From Berberis thunbergii (Eukaryota; Streptophyta; Magnoliopsida; Ranunculales; Berberidaceae): 64,000 bases of DNA. This document shows, piece after piece, positions 1 through 11,200 of the stretch. The notes beneath the pieces are model-generated. The model was not told where the DNA came from. It was given only the letters and a program-made list of their open reading frames with translations, and did no database searches. How positions within the stretch are numbered: position 1 is the stretch's first letter; each line of letters starts with the position of its first letter. Made by a program: the position numbers and the translations under genes. Location: the NCBI GenBank assembly GCA_003290165.1, contig QNQO01000223.1, forward strand, positions 992,001 to 1,056,000. The letters are read 5' to 3'.

Positions 1-337
1 GTAAGTACGGGATTCTCATCCCTAAAGCTTCTCGTTTAAATTTTCAGTAATTTAGATTTAAATATTTTTGCTAACTCATTGGTGAGTCCAAGCCCACAAA
101 AAATCCATTTTTTCCATCTTTTTCTTATTTTAATTTATTTTTAGTTTAATTTTAAAATATGTTGTAACCCCATTGCCTCCAAATTAGTTTAATTAAATTA
201 TTAAATTCAATTGCATCCACCTTCCTCGTGGGATCGACCCGTACTTGCCGTTGTCTACCAGTTAGACACCATGCACTTGCGGTTATTACAAGTGAGTCAA
301 ATTTGCCTATTTATTTAGGTTAATTAAACTCGCATCA
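1..337 (+). mobile_element. 3' end of an LTR (solo or 3' LTR), cut by the left window edge
   Basis: This stretch matches the last 340 bp of the solo LTR at 29800-31727, segment by segment: the start of each stretch, the 'ggtgagtccaagcccac' motif, the 'gtgggatcgacccgtacttg' motif, and the closing TCGCATCA. It ends in CA at 337. No tRNA-Asp primer site follows, unlike the complete element at 29370, so this is not a 5' LTR. It is either a 3' LTR or a solo LTR whose left part lies outside the window; AGTTG at 338-342 would be the target duplication to look for. Confidence 0.8.
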
Positions 338-1185
338 AGTTGTGGGTTTAGGTTCTCGTTGTTTGCAACTTGTGTGTAATTTAATACTAACCAACCAAAC
401 GAGGTACTCACGTTTTATTACTCCTTGTGGATTTTTTTCTCCTCTATGTCACATAAGCTTTGAGTCGATTAAGAGCGTTTGTTCTACTCGATCCCACTTC
501 ATCAGGTAACTTCCAACTCTAAGTACTCTTCGTCGATCTCTTCCTCCACTTCTTATTCTTTGTTGATCGATTCTTCCAATTCTTCTTATTTGGTACTTCG
601 TTTCTCTCCAATTCCATGTACTTTATCTCGCTCATTCTTCACTTCTCTGCTTCACCACACAGATCAGAAATATCTTCTAAAGCTCAGCTAGAATTCGAAG
701 AGTACCTTGTCTCTATTTTTTTCACTTCTTCTCCTCTCATATTTTCTTCACTTTGATGATTACTTACACAATTAAATAATTTGTTGGACTCTGTGGTGGT
801 GGTGAGGTTGATTGGGGATGTGGTGGTTGGTGGGTTGGTTTAGGGGTGGTGGTGGATGCAAGATCAATTGGAGTGGTGGTGATGAGCTGATTGGGAATGA
901 GGTGAAGTAGGTTGCTTCAGAGGTTGTGGCGGTGAGGTTTATTAGGGAGTGGGGGCGGTGGTGAAGTCGATAGGGAGTTGGGGTGGTGATGGTGAGTTCA
1001 ATTGAGTGTGGCAACTATATTGAGACTGTGGTGGCTAGGTTTGATTGGTGTAGAAACAAGCTAGAAAACCCAACAAATGCAAAGGTATACTCATTTGGAA
1101 TACTGTCAAACTCCTGGATAATTCCAGCACCACACCCCACAATCCTTATTGTAATGAGTGTTTGGCCAAAATGTTTGATTTTATG
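338..1185. other. Intergenic stretch with a GGTGGT-rich degenerate minisatellite
   Basis: No gene is supported here. From about 790 to 1000 the + strand is a run of diverged GGTGGTGG/GAGGTTGATTGGG-like blocks, a degenerate minisatellite. Short open frames on either strand are explained by this composition. Confidence 0.55.
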
Positions 1186-1193
1186 ATTGAATT

Positions 1194-1290
1194 TTTTTTT
1201 AAAGGCGAGCATGCCGCTGGTGGGAATAGAACCCAAGACATGGGGGTTAAACCACCACAACCTTAACCATCCAACTAGGCTACCATTGGC
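1194..1290 (-). mobile_element. Short tRNA-derived SINE-like retroposon with target duplications
   Basis: On the - strand the element starts with a tRNA-like head. An A-box-like TAGCCTAGTTGG is followed by a B-box-like GGGTTCTATTCCC, and the element ends in an A tract (T run 1194-1200 on +). It is flanked by perfect 8-bp direct repeats ATTGAATT at 1186-1193 and 1291-1298, the signature of LINE-mediated insertion. At only 97 bp it is almost entirely tRNA-like sequence, so it is either a very short SINE or a retroposed tRNA-like transcript. Confidence 0.65.
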
Positions 1291-1298
1291 ATTGAATT

Positions 1299-2260
1299 CA
1301 TTTTATCTCTTGCATTAATGATTGTTTCTTTTGTTTTTATTTGTTTGTAATTTTTTTTATATTCATCAAATTTATTTATGAAAAACTACTCCTCGAGGCA
1401 CCGCTTCACCTCGAAAAAAGCTTGACCGCCTCGAGGCTAAAAAACATTTTTTTAAATATTGGCCATGGTTAAAAAAATCCAAAACATATTTGAATTCTTA
1501 CAAAGCAACTTTGCAACTACAAAATAAGGTAATATTAGAGCATAAATGTTGATGCTCTTATGTACATCAAATACTGATCCCCTCTCCTAAAATAATTCAC
1601 ATGGAAAGTAAACTCCAACAACATCTGAGTTTTGGAAATACCATGTGATTTGAAGATTAAAGGGGTTCATGCATTTCTAATTGATATTGCTTGTATGCAC
1701 TAAACCATATTACGACCAACTTGGGATGAGATCTAGACCATCCAAAGTGACCTTTTATCACCGATGGAGTAAAACAAACAAAGGTAAGTGATATTGATTC
1801 AAAATATATAGACGTTAAGGGGATATGTGTTACTTAGATATTTATATATAAAAATTTCACTTCAAAATGAGATAGGCAAATGAAATGCTCTATTGGAGTT
1901 GAGTGGTAGAGGAGCTACAACCACCGCTACCAACACCACGTAGAAAAACAAACAAGCATTGACCTTGCTTAAATCACCAATGTATTAGCTTGTTCAAACA
2001 TTGAAACCATTGTTAATTTTATTCTTTGCTCTAAATATAAGCAAAACACATTATAAATCTCATTAATTGAATTTCATATTGAGCGAAAACAACAATCAAC
2101 TAATTATTTATTAGATTCCACCATTTATTTTGTAATTTGGTTCTTTAACCGTGGTTTGTCTAATATATATATATATATATATATTGAAATTATTGTTAGT
2201 GAAAAATGCTCAAACATTTTTTTGTTGGATGAAATATATCCAAGCCAAACTCAAACTACC
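1299..2260. other. Intergenic, AT-rich; AT microsatellite at 2163-2184
   Basis: No coding signal is seen. Near 1389-1445 there are blocks resembling the GCCTCG-rich ends of the hAT-type element at 23176-23990, probably a relic of that family. A short (AT)n microsatellite lies at 2163-2184. Confidence 0.5.
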
Positions 2261-2261
2261 C

Positions 2262-2375
2262 TCAAATTGCCAACAGAGCACTAGCTTAGCCGGTAAAGTT
2301 GTGGCGAATGAAATCACAAGTCTAAAATTCGAAACCTGCCAAAGGCCTATGATAATTCTTTGATCTAATAAAAAG
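2262..2375 (+). mobile_element. Possible tRNA-related SINE relic
   Basis: TAGCTTAGCCGGTAAAGTTG near 2284 resembles a tRNA A box. About 40 bp downstream AAATTCGAAACCTGCC resembles a B box. The spacing fits a tRNA-derived SINE head, but no clear A-tail or target duplication was found, so this is tentative. Confidence 0.35.
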
Positions 2376-2379
2376 CCTA

Positions 2380-3080
2380 CTCGTATTTAAAAACCCTCAA
2401 ATTTATTTTGCTATTTTACCAATGACTTATCTCGAGCGGTAAATTTATAAAATACATTATTTGACACACTAGTTTTCGGCCGTGTTCCACATAACATGTA
2501 CCCGTGCTAACGACACAGATATCGTGTCATCCTTCACCCTAGTCCTTAGGTCGTGCCTTCGGCACTCCCAAATAGATAACTAAATTACCAAATATATATG
2601 CAAAAAAAATTATTGCTAGAGAGGAGGTTAATATTTGGATTGAATTAGATTTTTGAGTAGAATGATGAAAAATTTTGAAATTTTGTAAGTTGTGCGAGGG
2701 CTTTAGCGAGATTTTGAAGAATCCACCGACACACAACCAACTTTTCAATTGTTAAAGAGGGGAGAATGATGGATTGGGAATTTTATAATTTGGCTACAAC
2801 ATTTTGGGAATTCAAAATGATTACCAATTGACACACAATGAACTAACAAAACTTTATAGATGGATGTTATGCTCATACTGAGCCCCATTTGTGAGGCCTA
2901 ACATTGGGCGTACATGTCCATTTGCATTGGATGTGGATTTTGTTTGTTTTTGTTTAGGAAATGACTATTCCACACCACCAAAAATCGTTTTTATCACACC
3001 ACCATGTATTTTTTTGCTATTAACCCACACCACCCAAAAAACTGTTTTTGAAAAAAAAAACAGTAACTTAAAAACAAGGT
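2380..3080. other. Intergenic, no gene seen
   Basis: AT-rich sequence with only short chance open frames on both strands. No transposon ends were recognised. Confidence 0.5.
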
Positions 3081-3840
3081 AACTTTTAACCAATTTAAAT
3101 CCTCAATTGAGATCGATTCTCAAGCTAATTAAAACATGAAAATCGTAGTACTCTGAGTTATATAATAAACACAACTTGAATCACTTGAAAATATTTTGAA
3201 ATGAGTAAGTTATGGTCATTTTACTAAAGTCGCACAAATTTGTCTCGCAATGAAAACGGGATAGTGTCCCTGACTTTCAGCCAACTTATATGCTCAATTG
3301 AGACCGATTCTCAACCTCATCAAAACATGAAAATTGTAGTACGTTGAGTTATCTAATAAAAACAATTTAAATCACTTGAAAATGTTTTTAAATAAACAAC
3401 TTATAATCATTTTACTAAAGTGGCGCAAATCTGTCTCACAATGAAAACGAGATAGAGTCTCCGACTTTCGGCCAACTTATATGCTCTATCGAGATTGATT
3501 CTCATGCTCTTTAAAACACACAAATTGCACTACTCTGAGTTATCTAATAAACCCAACTTGAATTACTTAAAAATGTTTTGAAATGAGCAAGTTATGGGCA
3601 TTTTACTAAAGTCGCACAAATTTGTCTCGCATTGAAAATGAGATAGTGTCTCTGACTTTCGGCCAATTTATGTGCTCGATCGAGACCGATTCTCAAGCTG
3701 ATCAAAGCAAAAAAATTTGTAGTACTCTCAGTTATCTAATAAACACATTTGAATCACTCAAAAATGTTTTAAAATCGGAAAGTTATAACCATTTTATTAA
3801 AGTCATACAAATCTGTTTGAAACTAAAAATTTTCCTGTTC
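3081..3840 (+). repeat. Tandem array of a 191-bp unit, four copies
   Basis: Copies begin at 3102, 3293, 3484 and 3675, so the period is exactly 191 bp for three successive steps. Each opens with CTC(A/T/G)AT(T/C)GAGA and contains ACTCTGAGTTATCTAATAAA-like, CATTTTACTAAAGTCGCACA-like and GACTTTCGGCCAA(C/T)TTAT-like blocks. About 20 bp before 3102 match the end of a further unit. The fourth copy loses similarity near 3830. Period retention with substitutions but no indels suggests an old satellite-like or retroelement-internal repeat. Confidence 0.9.
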
Positions 3841-3908
3841 GCCTATGCGAGTTTTTTTTAAAAAGCTCTCCTGGACTTGTGGGATTTTTTTAAGTATAAT
3901 TCTAGGGA

Positions 3909-4035
3909 GCCTGGGTTTGCAGCCTGGGGGGCAAAATTATCCTTTTGCCCATCATTTGTTGTTGTTATATTCAAAGAGCAGTTAAAAAGGCAGGGGCAAA
4001 AGTGTAAAAATGCCACCCAGGCTGCAAACCCAGGC
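3909..4035. repeat. Small foldback: 20-bp perfect inverted repeat with extended imperfect arms
   Basis: The arm at 3909-3928 (GCCTGGGTTTGCAGCCTGGG) is the exact reverse complement of 4016-4035. The pairing continues imperfectly inward, where GGGGCAAAATTATCCTTTTG faces a similar complement. The whole unit of about 127 bp is MITE-sized, but I found no convincing target duplication. The two overlapping open frames of about 115 codons on opposite strands here are a by-product of this symmetry. Confidence 0.6.
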
Positions 4036-4345
4036 AGCAGACACTCTTTTTTTAAACGAAAAATTCTAAATTGCACTGCTATATCGCCTGGATGGTGCCA
4101 AGCACGTGCACCCGCGAAATTGCCAAGTGAATGGAATGGTGAAGCAGCAGTTTGGGATGTGATGTCACATTTTGCTTTCCCAAATGGCCCCTGTAATTTC
4201 TCCTTCAACCGCTGTTATTAATCTCCAATTATGATGGAAACCCATTTTAGCTTTTAGCTGACCCTCTTCTCTGCCACCCCAATCACATAAACCATCAAAA
4301 GCCTAAAAAAACAAAAACTATATCCAATTATCCACCCATTTGGCC

Positions 4346-4720
4346 ATGGTAGAACTCGAACATCGAATATCCATCTCCAAGCTCTCGGACCGCGACACCC
4401 ATCAGATCGATGTCGATGATCTGGAGACTATAACTCAAATCATTTCCTTTGGAACAATCCCAATGTTCCCCAATTGTCTCTATGAAGCATCTGCAAACCC
4501 CACCCCAAATCCTCAGTAAAGAAAGAATCTATACGCCTTCTGTGCAACTTCCGTGGCGATTCGACGGCTACCCTTCTTTCCAAAATCATTCCCACATTGT
4601 TAAGAGGCTCAAAGACTGATTCTGGTGTTAGAGGCTCTTGCTAAGACGAAATTGGTGCCTTCACTTTGACGAAGAAGATGAAGAGATGGGAGCTAATCCC
4701 CATCAAAACCACAGAGAAAA
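4346..4720 (+). pseudogene. Fragment of a TORTIFOLIA1-like (microtubule-associated TOG/ARM repeat) gene
   Basis: From the ATG at 4346 the reading frame gives MVELEHRISISKLSDRDTHQ and then LETI, followed by a stop near 4518. A second frame continues the same family with RLLCNFRGDSTATLLSKIIP and TDSGVR (about 4525-4640). These resemble the N-terminal HEAT/TOG unit of plant TORTIFOLIA1-like proteins, which bind cortical microtubules; the match is from memory of the family pattern. A frameshift and stop separate the two halves and nothing follows, so this is a broken 5' gene fragment, possibly carried by a transposon. Not expected to be functional. Confidence 0.5.
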
Positions 4721-5280
4721 AAAGCGTGTAACTAAAATCTCTCTCTGGTTCTACCTTCTTCTCGTCCTCTTCGTCTTCTCACCGCCACTGTTAGATTAGA
4801 TAGAAGAAATCGAAATCAAACAAACACAACGCCGGGTTTGAGAATGGTGTTTTCGATTTTTTTTTTGTGCCCTTTTGATGCCCCTAAATTGGCACGTGCC
4901 TGACACCCGCCAGTCAAGATACCAGGCAAAACACTAGTGGTACATAGTATGACTCTTTTTTAAATCAAGCTGAGAGCTTTCCAAAAACCAAGCTGATTTT
5001 AAAACCAAGCTTTCCAAAAACCAAGCTTTCCAAATCAGAGCTGATTTAAAAAACCATCATTTTTTAAAGCCCTAGCTGAGAGCTTTTCAAAAACCAAGCT
5101 GAGAGCTTTCCCTCAGCCTAGGCGAGTCGACAGCCCCCTCCCTCTCTCTCTCAGCTAAGCTTCCAAAAAACCCTAAACCCACAGCCTCCTCTCTCTCGAC
5201 TCTAACCTTCCAAAACACTAAACCCACAGCCCCCCTCCTCTCGACTATACTCTGCGTTTGGATCGAGTTGAGTCGACGAC
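4721..5280 (+). promoter_or_regulatory. NOC2-like gene upstream region: telo-box and pyrimidine-rich leader
   Basis: The stretch before the ATG at 5281 contains a CT-rich leader (about 5130-5245) and a perfect telo-box AAACCCTAA at 5168-5176, with a degenerate second copy about 45 bp downstream (AACACTAAACCC). Telo-boxes are known in plants to mark promoters of ribosomal-protein and ribosome-biogenesis genes, which fits NOC2. Around 4960-5120 there are short irregular repeats of AAGCTGAGAGCTTTCC and AAAACCAAGCTTTCC. No clear TATA box was identified. Confidence 0.5.
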
Positions 5281-8200
5281 ATGGCTATCAAAGACGAAGA
5301 AACACCATCAGGTATTCCTATTCCTCCTCCCTTTCGTCTTCGATTTCGGTTTTGGGGTTCTCCTCAACGATACAACTGATTGTTTTCTGAGTTGTTCTTG
5401 TTTTCAGAAAACAGTTTCGAAGATTTACCTGCGGAGGAAGACGAAGACGAAGAAGAAACCACCAATGTATCTGCCAGTTCCCGTAGGAAAGCTAAAGAGC
5501 ACGCCACACAGCTTCAAAGACTCAAAGAGAAGGTACCCCTTTAATGAATTCCTACTAAAATCATCTACCACTTAATGAATTTCTCAAGTCACACAAATGC
5601 TAAAAAATATTATCATTTTTCAAAGTGGTATCATTTTTTTTGGGGACGAGCACAATGTTGTAGTCTGGGTAACCATCTGAGGTACCAGATAAGTCGTCAT
5701 CAAGATTGGTCATTTATTGGTTTTTGTCGATGAGGTTGAGGATTTACTGATTCATGCACAAATTAGGGGACTTGGGAGCCTAAGTATTTGATACTCATAT
5801 GTATTGGAGATGAATTTAAAAGTTTATGATTCACCATTAACTTGTTTACAGTCATTCCAGTGATTGGTAAATGTATAATTCATATCACTCAAAAGTCTTT
5901 GTGTAAGAAGGGGTATCCCCTTTTGGACAGTTTGCAATGGCCGAATTCTGATCATATACAATGTAACAAACTGTGGTATGGAAGACCTTGTCATACATCC
6001 CCTTGCGCCGACAAAATTTGTAGAGCCTATCTCAAGGAATTCATGGAATTGAGGATACTATTATGAACTAGTTGATGATCCGGAATCTTCAAGGTAATTT
6101 AATGTTACAGGGAAATGGAATTGGGGAAGAGTTCCTTACATGATAATGTGGGCCTTATGGAAGGAGAGAAGCCAAAGAACTTTTCAATATAATACTCTGA
6201 CCAAAGACAGTTTGATTGTAAAATCATGGCAGCTATTTGAAGACGTGGATATGTCAACTCAGTTCTTATTTATTAAGGATATACATTTTGATGTATTTAT
6301 GGTTGGGAGGGGAAATATTATCAACAGTTAATGATGTTGTACTGTTTTTGGAATTATTAGGATATCTCTGTCACTAATCTTCTTCCTTTCCTTTTTCAAT
6401 TAAATTTGTTTTGCTTATCAAAATTAAAGAAGAATCCGTTATAATCATTTAAGGCAAAGAGGAAAGAGAATACTAACGACTGATGAGTTCTTGGTATTTG
6501 TCTATGCTCTACCTTTTCTAGGCATTACATTCTATCTAATTTTATTTTAAAGCTTTCATATGTTGAATACGGGTTTTCTTAATACCTGGAGCTGCAAAAT
6601 TTTAGAAAGTCTTTTGAATGGATGCTTTGCTTCTTTGAAAACTGCTTACAGTATTCGTGCATTCTAATTCTTATGATCTATTAATTTCATTTCTTAACAG
6701 GACCCAGAATTTTACAAGTTCTTGAAAGACAATGACGAAGATCTTCTAAAGTTTGATGATGATGTGAGTGTCCCCACCATGGGATATACTAGTGATGATG
6801 CTCTTCTATCACCAAAAGCACATGTACGAAACTATTAATATGTTTCATATCTGTGCAGGACGATGCTGAAACTGACTTGGATGATGCAGAGCTGCAGGAA
6901 TCTCCTGATTTTGAAATGGATCATGAGACTTCTGTTGAGGAGAAAACTCAGAAACCCTCAAAAAAAGTTATTACAAGTGATATGGTTGATTCTTGGTCTG
7001 AATCAGTTAGAGAAAATTCCAAGTTAAGTGCAGTTCGTTCTCTTATGAGAGCATTCCGAACTGCATGTCATTATGGTGACGAGGGACAAAATGAGTCTTC
7101 GACAAATTTCAGTATCATGTCTAGTAGTGTCTTTAATAAAATAATGTTGTTTGTACTAAGTGAGATGGATGGAGTTCTTCGAGGATTGCTGAAACTGCCG
7201 ACTTCAGGAGGAAAGAGAGAAACTATAGTAAATCTTATGAGTACAAAACCGTGGAAAACCATGCTCATCTGGTAAAGTCATATCTTGGAAATGCTCTCCA
7301 TGTCTTGAACCAAATGACGGACACAGAGATGATCTCATTCACCTTAAGACGACTCAGATACTCGGTTGTCTTTTTGGCTGCATTTCCAAGTTTATTGAGG
7401 AAATACATCAAGGTATGTTAAAGTATGAGCTTTCACTACTTTGTCTATGGCCGTATATCTGCAATTCCTTTGGAAATGTTGAAGTTAATCTATGGTTATT
7501 TGTTAGATTTTTCAAAGTTAACAACCCAATATTTATATATATATTTTTTCGGTGTGTGTTGTGGTGGTGGGTGGGTGGGGAGGACCCTCATATCGGAACC
7601 ATTTTTTGTCCTTTCCAAGTCTTTGACTTATGCACTACATACGATATTATGCTCGACCTTTGTCTATTCGGAATTTCACTATTGTGGTAGCATACATATA
7701 TTTTTTGTCATCATTATATGGTACTTGTTCCTTATCCAAGTGACCACTCGATGACACAACTCCATTTTACAGGTCTCTTTACACTTCTGGGGTACGGGAG
7801 GCGGTGCACTTCCTGTTGCCTCCTTTCTGTTTATAAGAGATTTGTGCATTCGGCTTGGTTCAGATTGTTTGGATGAGTACTTTAAGGGTATATACAAGGC
7901 ATATGTCTTGAATTGCCAATTTGTAAATGCAGCGAAGTTGCAGCATATTCAATTTCTTGGAAACTGTGTAATTGAACTTTATGGAGTAGATCTACCAACT
8001 GCATATCAACATGCTTTTGTTTTCATTAGGCAACTGGCATTGATTTTGCGGGAGGCACTTAATATGAAGACTAAGGTAACATCCATTAACAACTTACGTG
8101 AACTGTTCTTTGGCATATTTCATTGCAAGACTGGAGTTAAATTTTTTTTTTTTCTTTCTATGTTGTTATCTTGAATATACATTCTTTCTTTCTGGGTTTT

Positions 8201-11200
8201 TTTTTTCAATGCTGAAAAGTCTACATAAGATTCATGTAACTTAGTTAATTTCTATATTCTTCCTGACAAAAAGTAATTCAAAGATACTAATTTCACTCCC
8301 AGTATGGAGCGTATGTCACCTTTTTTTGAGCACTTTAGATAATTTGATGGTAGCTGCACAATATTGATTGCACTGAACAAAATGTGAAAAGGGATAATAT
8401 TATGTAAAGTCATCTTCAAACAGTTTGAACCACAATAGTGAAATTGCTCAAGGTTCTCGAGATAAAAATAATTCCTTATTGGCGAAACCTTTCTCACACG
8501 CATGAGTTTGAACCACCTTTCTCTCATTTTTCACACACACGCATGAGGTCGAACTACCGTCACCAAAGTGCTAAAGATACTATTAAAGTAGCATCTACCA
8601 ATAACTCGCTAATCTTAGATTCTTACTATCCTTTTTTTCTGGTGGTTCTTTCATCTTTTTTGTTGGTGATTTCATTATAGGCCAGGTAAAGTTATCAAAG
8701 CCATTGTTTAAATTGTTCCTTAATGCCTTTAATTTGGTGTTGTAGGAAGCATTTAGAAAAGTTTACGAATGGAAGTTCATGAACTGCCTTGAGCTATGGA
8801 CTGGGGCTATTTGTGCCTACTGTTCTGAGGGTGATTTGCAACCTTTGGCATATCCATTGACTCAAATTATTTCTGGGGTGTCTCGTTTGGTTCCAACTGC
8901 CCGGTACTTCCCACTCAGATTGCGGTGTGCTAAAATGCTCAACAGAATTGCTGCTTCAACAGGTACTTATGTCCCTGTATCTTTGCCCCTATTGGATATG
9001 CTAGAGATGAAGGAACTAAATCGTCCACCGACTGGGGGCATTGGAAAAGCCGTTGATTTGCGTACAGTATTAAAGGTTTGTTTCTTGTTGGTCTTTCCAT
9101 GTCAGCTGAGTGCAAAACTTGGTATTAATGCGTTATGTGGTGACTGGCAGGTAAGCAAGCCAACATTGAAGACACGTGCATTTCAGGAGGCATGTGTATT
9201 TTGTGTAGTTGAGGAACTTGCTGAACATTTAACTCAGTGGAGTTACTCTGTTACTTTCTTTGAGTTAGCATTTATTCCAGTTCTACGATTGCGTAGCTTC
9301 TGTAAATCTACCAAGGTTGAAAGGTTCCGACGTGAAATAAGGCAGCTCATTCGTCAGGTAACTCAAAATGGAACATATTTTCACTAATTAGACTGGTTTG
9401 GGTTCATTTGTATCAAATTTAAAGAAAATTTGGTGCCACAGGTTGAAGCTAATTCTGAGTTTACAAATACCAAGCGCTTAGCAGTTACATTTTTACCTAA
9501 CGATCCAGCAGCTGCATCTTTTCTTGAGGTTGGCTTATCTCTTACTTTTTCATGAAATTAAATTTTGCATTGTGGAAATGTGTCCTCTGTACTCCACTCT
9601 ACTAGCTAGGTTTAAACTACACCCTAGTCCATTTGTACTCTGAGCCTTGGAAGTGCAAATCTAAGTTTCATGCTGAATAATATCGTGCTACATAATCTGA
9701 ATGGATTCTATCATATAGCTATGCCTTATTCTCATAATTCTCCCTTTCAATATTCACTCATTATTACTCACTCAACTAGTGACCATATAAAGCATATTCC
9801 TAGAAAATGTTCGAATGCATATTCTTCATAATGACATACGTATTAACACGCTAGCTTCGGTTCCCACTAAACAAGTACAAACTTTTGAGATGACAGGATT
9901 GTAGCCAAATCCAATTCTACTGGTGGTTTATTTACATTGCTGAAGCTGAAATCTGAAAGTTAGTTAAGAGACCCCATGAGTTGTAGGAGAGAGTGATAAA
10001 TGCTAGTGAGTGTTTAGCATGGTGTCTGGATTCTGGAATGCAAATGCTTGATTGGGTGAGGAAACAAATAGCCATTATCCCCTTCAATTATGCTCATTGT
10101 CAATTCAGCAAATTGCTGTCTGGAGTTGGGGAGTCTGCAAGTGAAAGATTATGGTGATTATCCACATTCCACAATGCCAAGGTGCATTAATAGATGGTTA
10201 TTGTATAAGGCTGTCTCTAAGTGAATACGGTGCCATTCCTCTTTTGCTTGAATGCTATATGCTTCTTGATGGTTGTTTGGAGTAGGGTTCGATCATGGTT
10301 TATGCGCAAAACTTTGCAGTTCTGAAGATTATAGTCTTTAAACATTCTAGGAATGTGATATCTAACACCATTTGAATTTGCTGAAGAGATGGTATACTTA
10401 TATTATTTTTCGTATCCCGTCTTTGTGTACAATTTGTTGGTAACAAACTTCAATAGAAAATATTAATTGTTTATGTTCATGAAGAAAATGGAAAATTTTT
10501 TGGAGTGCTAAGAACTTGATTCCATTTAAAAGGAAGTAGGGAGAGCAACCAATGTCACTAGGCAAAGGTGTCAATAAAGGGTGATAGGAAGTTTTCATAA
10601 TGGATTGTCAAAAAATGTGGTTGGCGGTAGGAGTGGGCACGGGACGAGATGTGCCTCATCCCTATCCCATCACGTTCGGGATGTGGGATAGACCTCATCC
10701 TGTCCTCGTCCATCCCAAACGGGTTTGGGACGGGATGAGCATGTATTAAATATTCTTCCAATAAAGAATAACAATTTTTTTTAATCTCACATTGCTCACA
10801 CACCAATAATTTCTAATTTATGTACATTAACTTTCATCATAATAATATAAAATGTCATATAAAATTTCATTTCACATTACTCATAATTGGATCTTGTATG
10901 AATGATATTGAAAATATTGCTAATTGACCAAATTTCCAACTAAACTCATAGTGCAAAACTAAATCAAATCATCATTTACCTTTATTTTCAATAAGAGTAA
11001 TTGTCCTATGACCAATCTAAAATGTGAAAAAAATAAATTTACATAGGTTCTATTTGACCTAAAATATTCAACTAAAGTTTCTATTAAACAAAGAATATCA
11101 AATCAAACAAGTTTTCAAACAATAGATGTTTTGATTTAATTTCAACACAATGTAAATTTCCTTTAGAAGTATAGTTTGATTAAAATTAATAATAATAAAT

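Noticed and set aside
1194..1290. A functional tRNA gene
   Set aside because: The acceptor stem does not pair convincingly, and an A tract and target duplications show it is retroposed.
3858..4221. Two opposing frames of about 115 codons
   Set aside because: They are mirror images created by the inverted repeat at 3909-4035; no homology on either strand.
7415..8174. Open frames across NOC2 introns 4 and 5
   Set aside because: They run through splice sites of the NOC2-like gene; only 7773-8075 is coding and belongs to exon 5.
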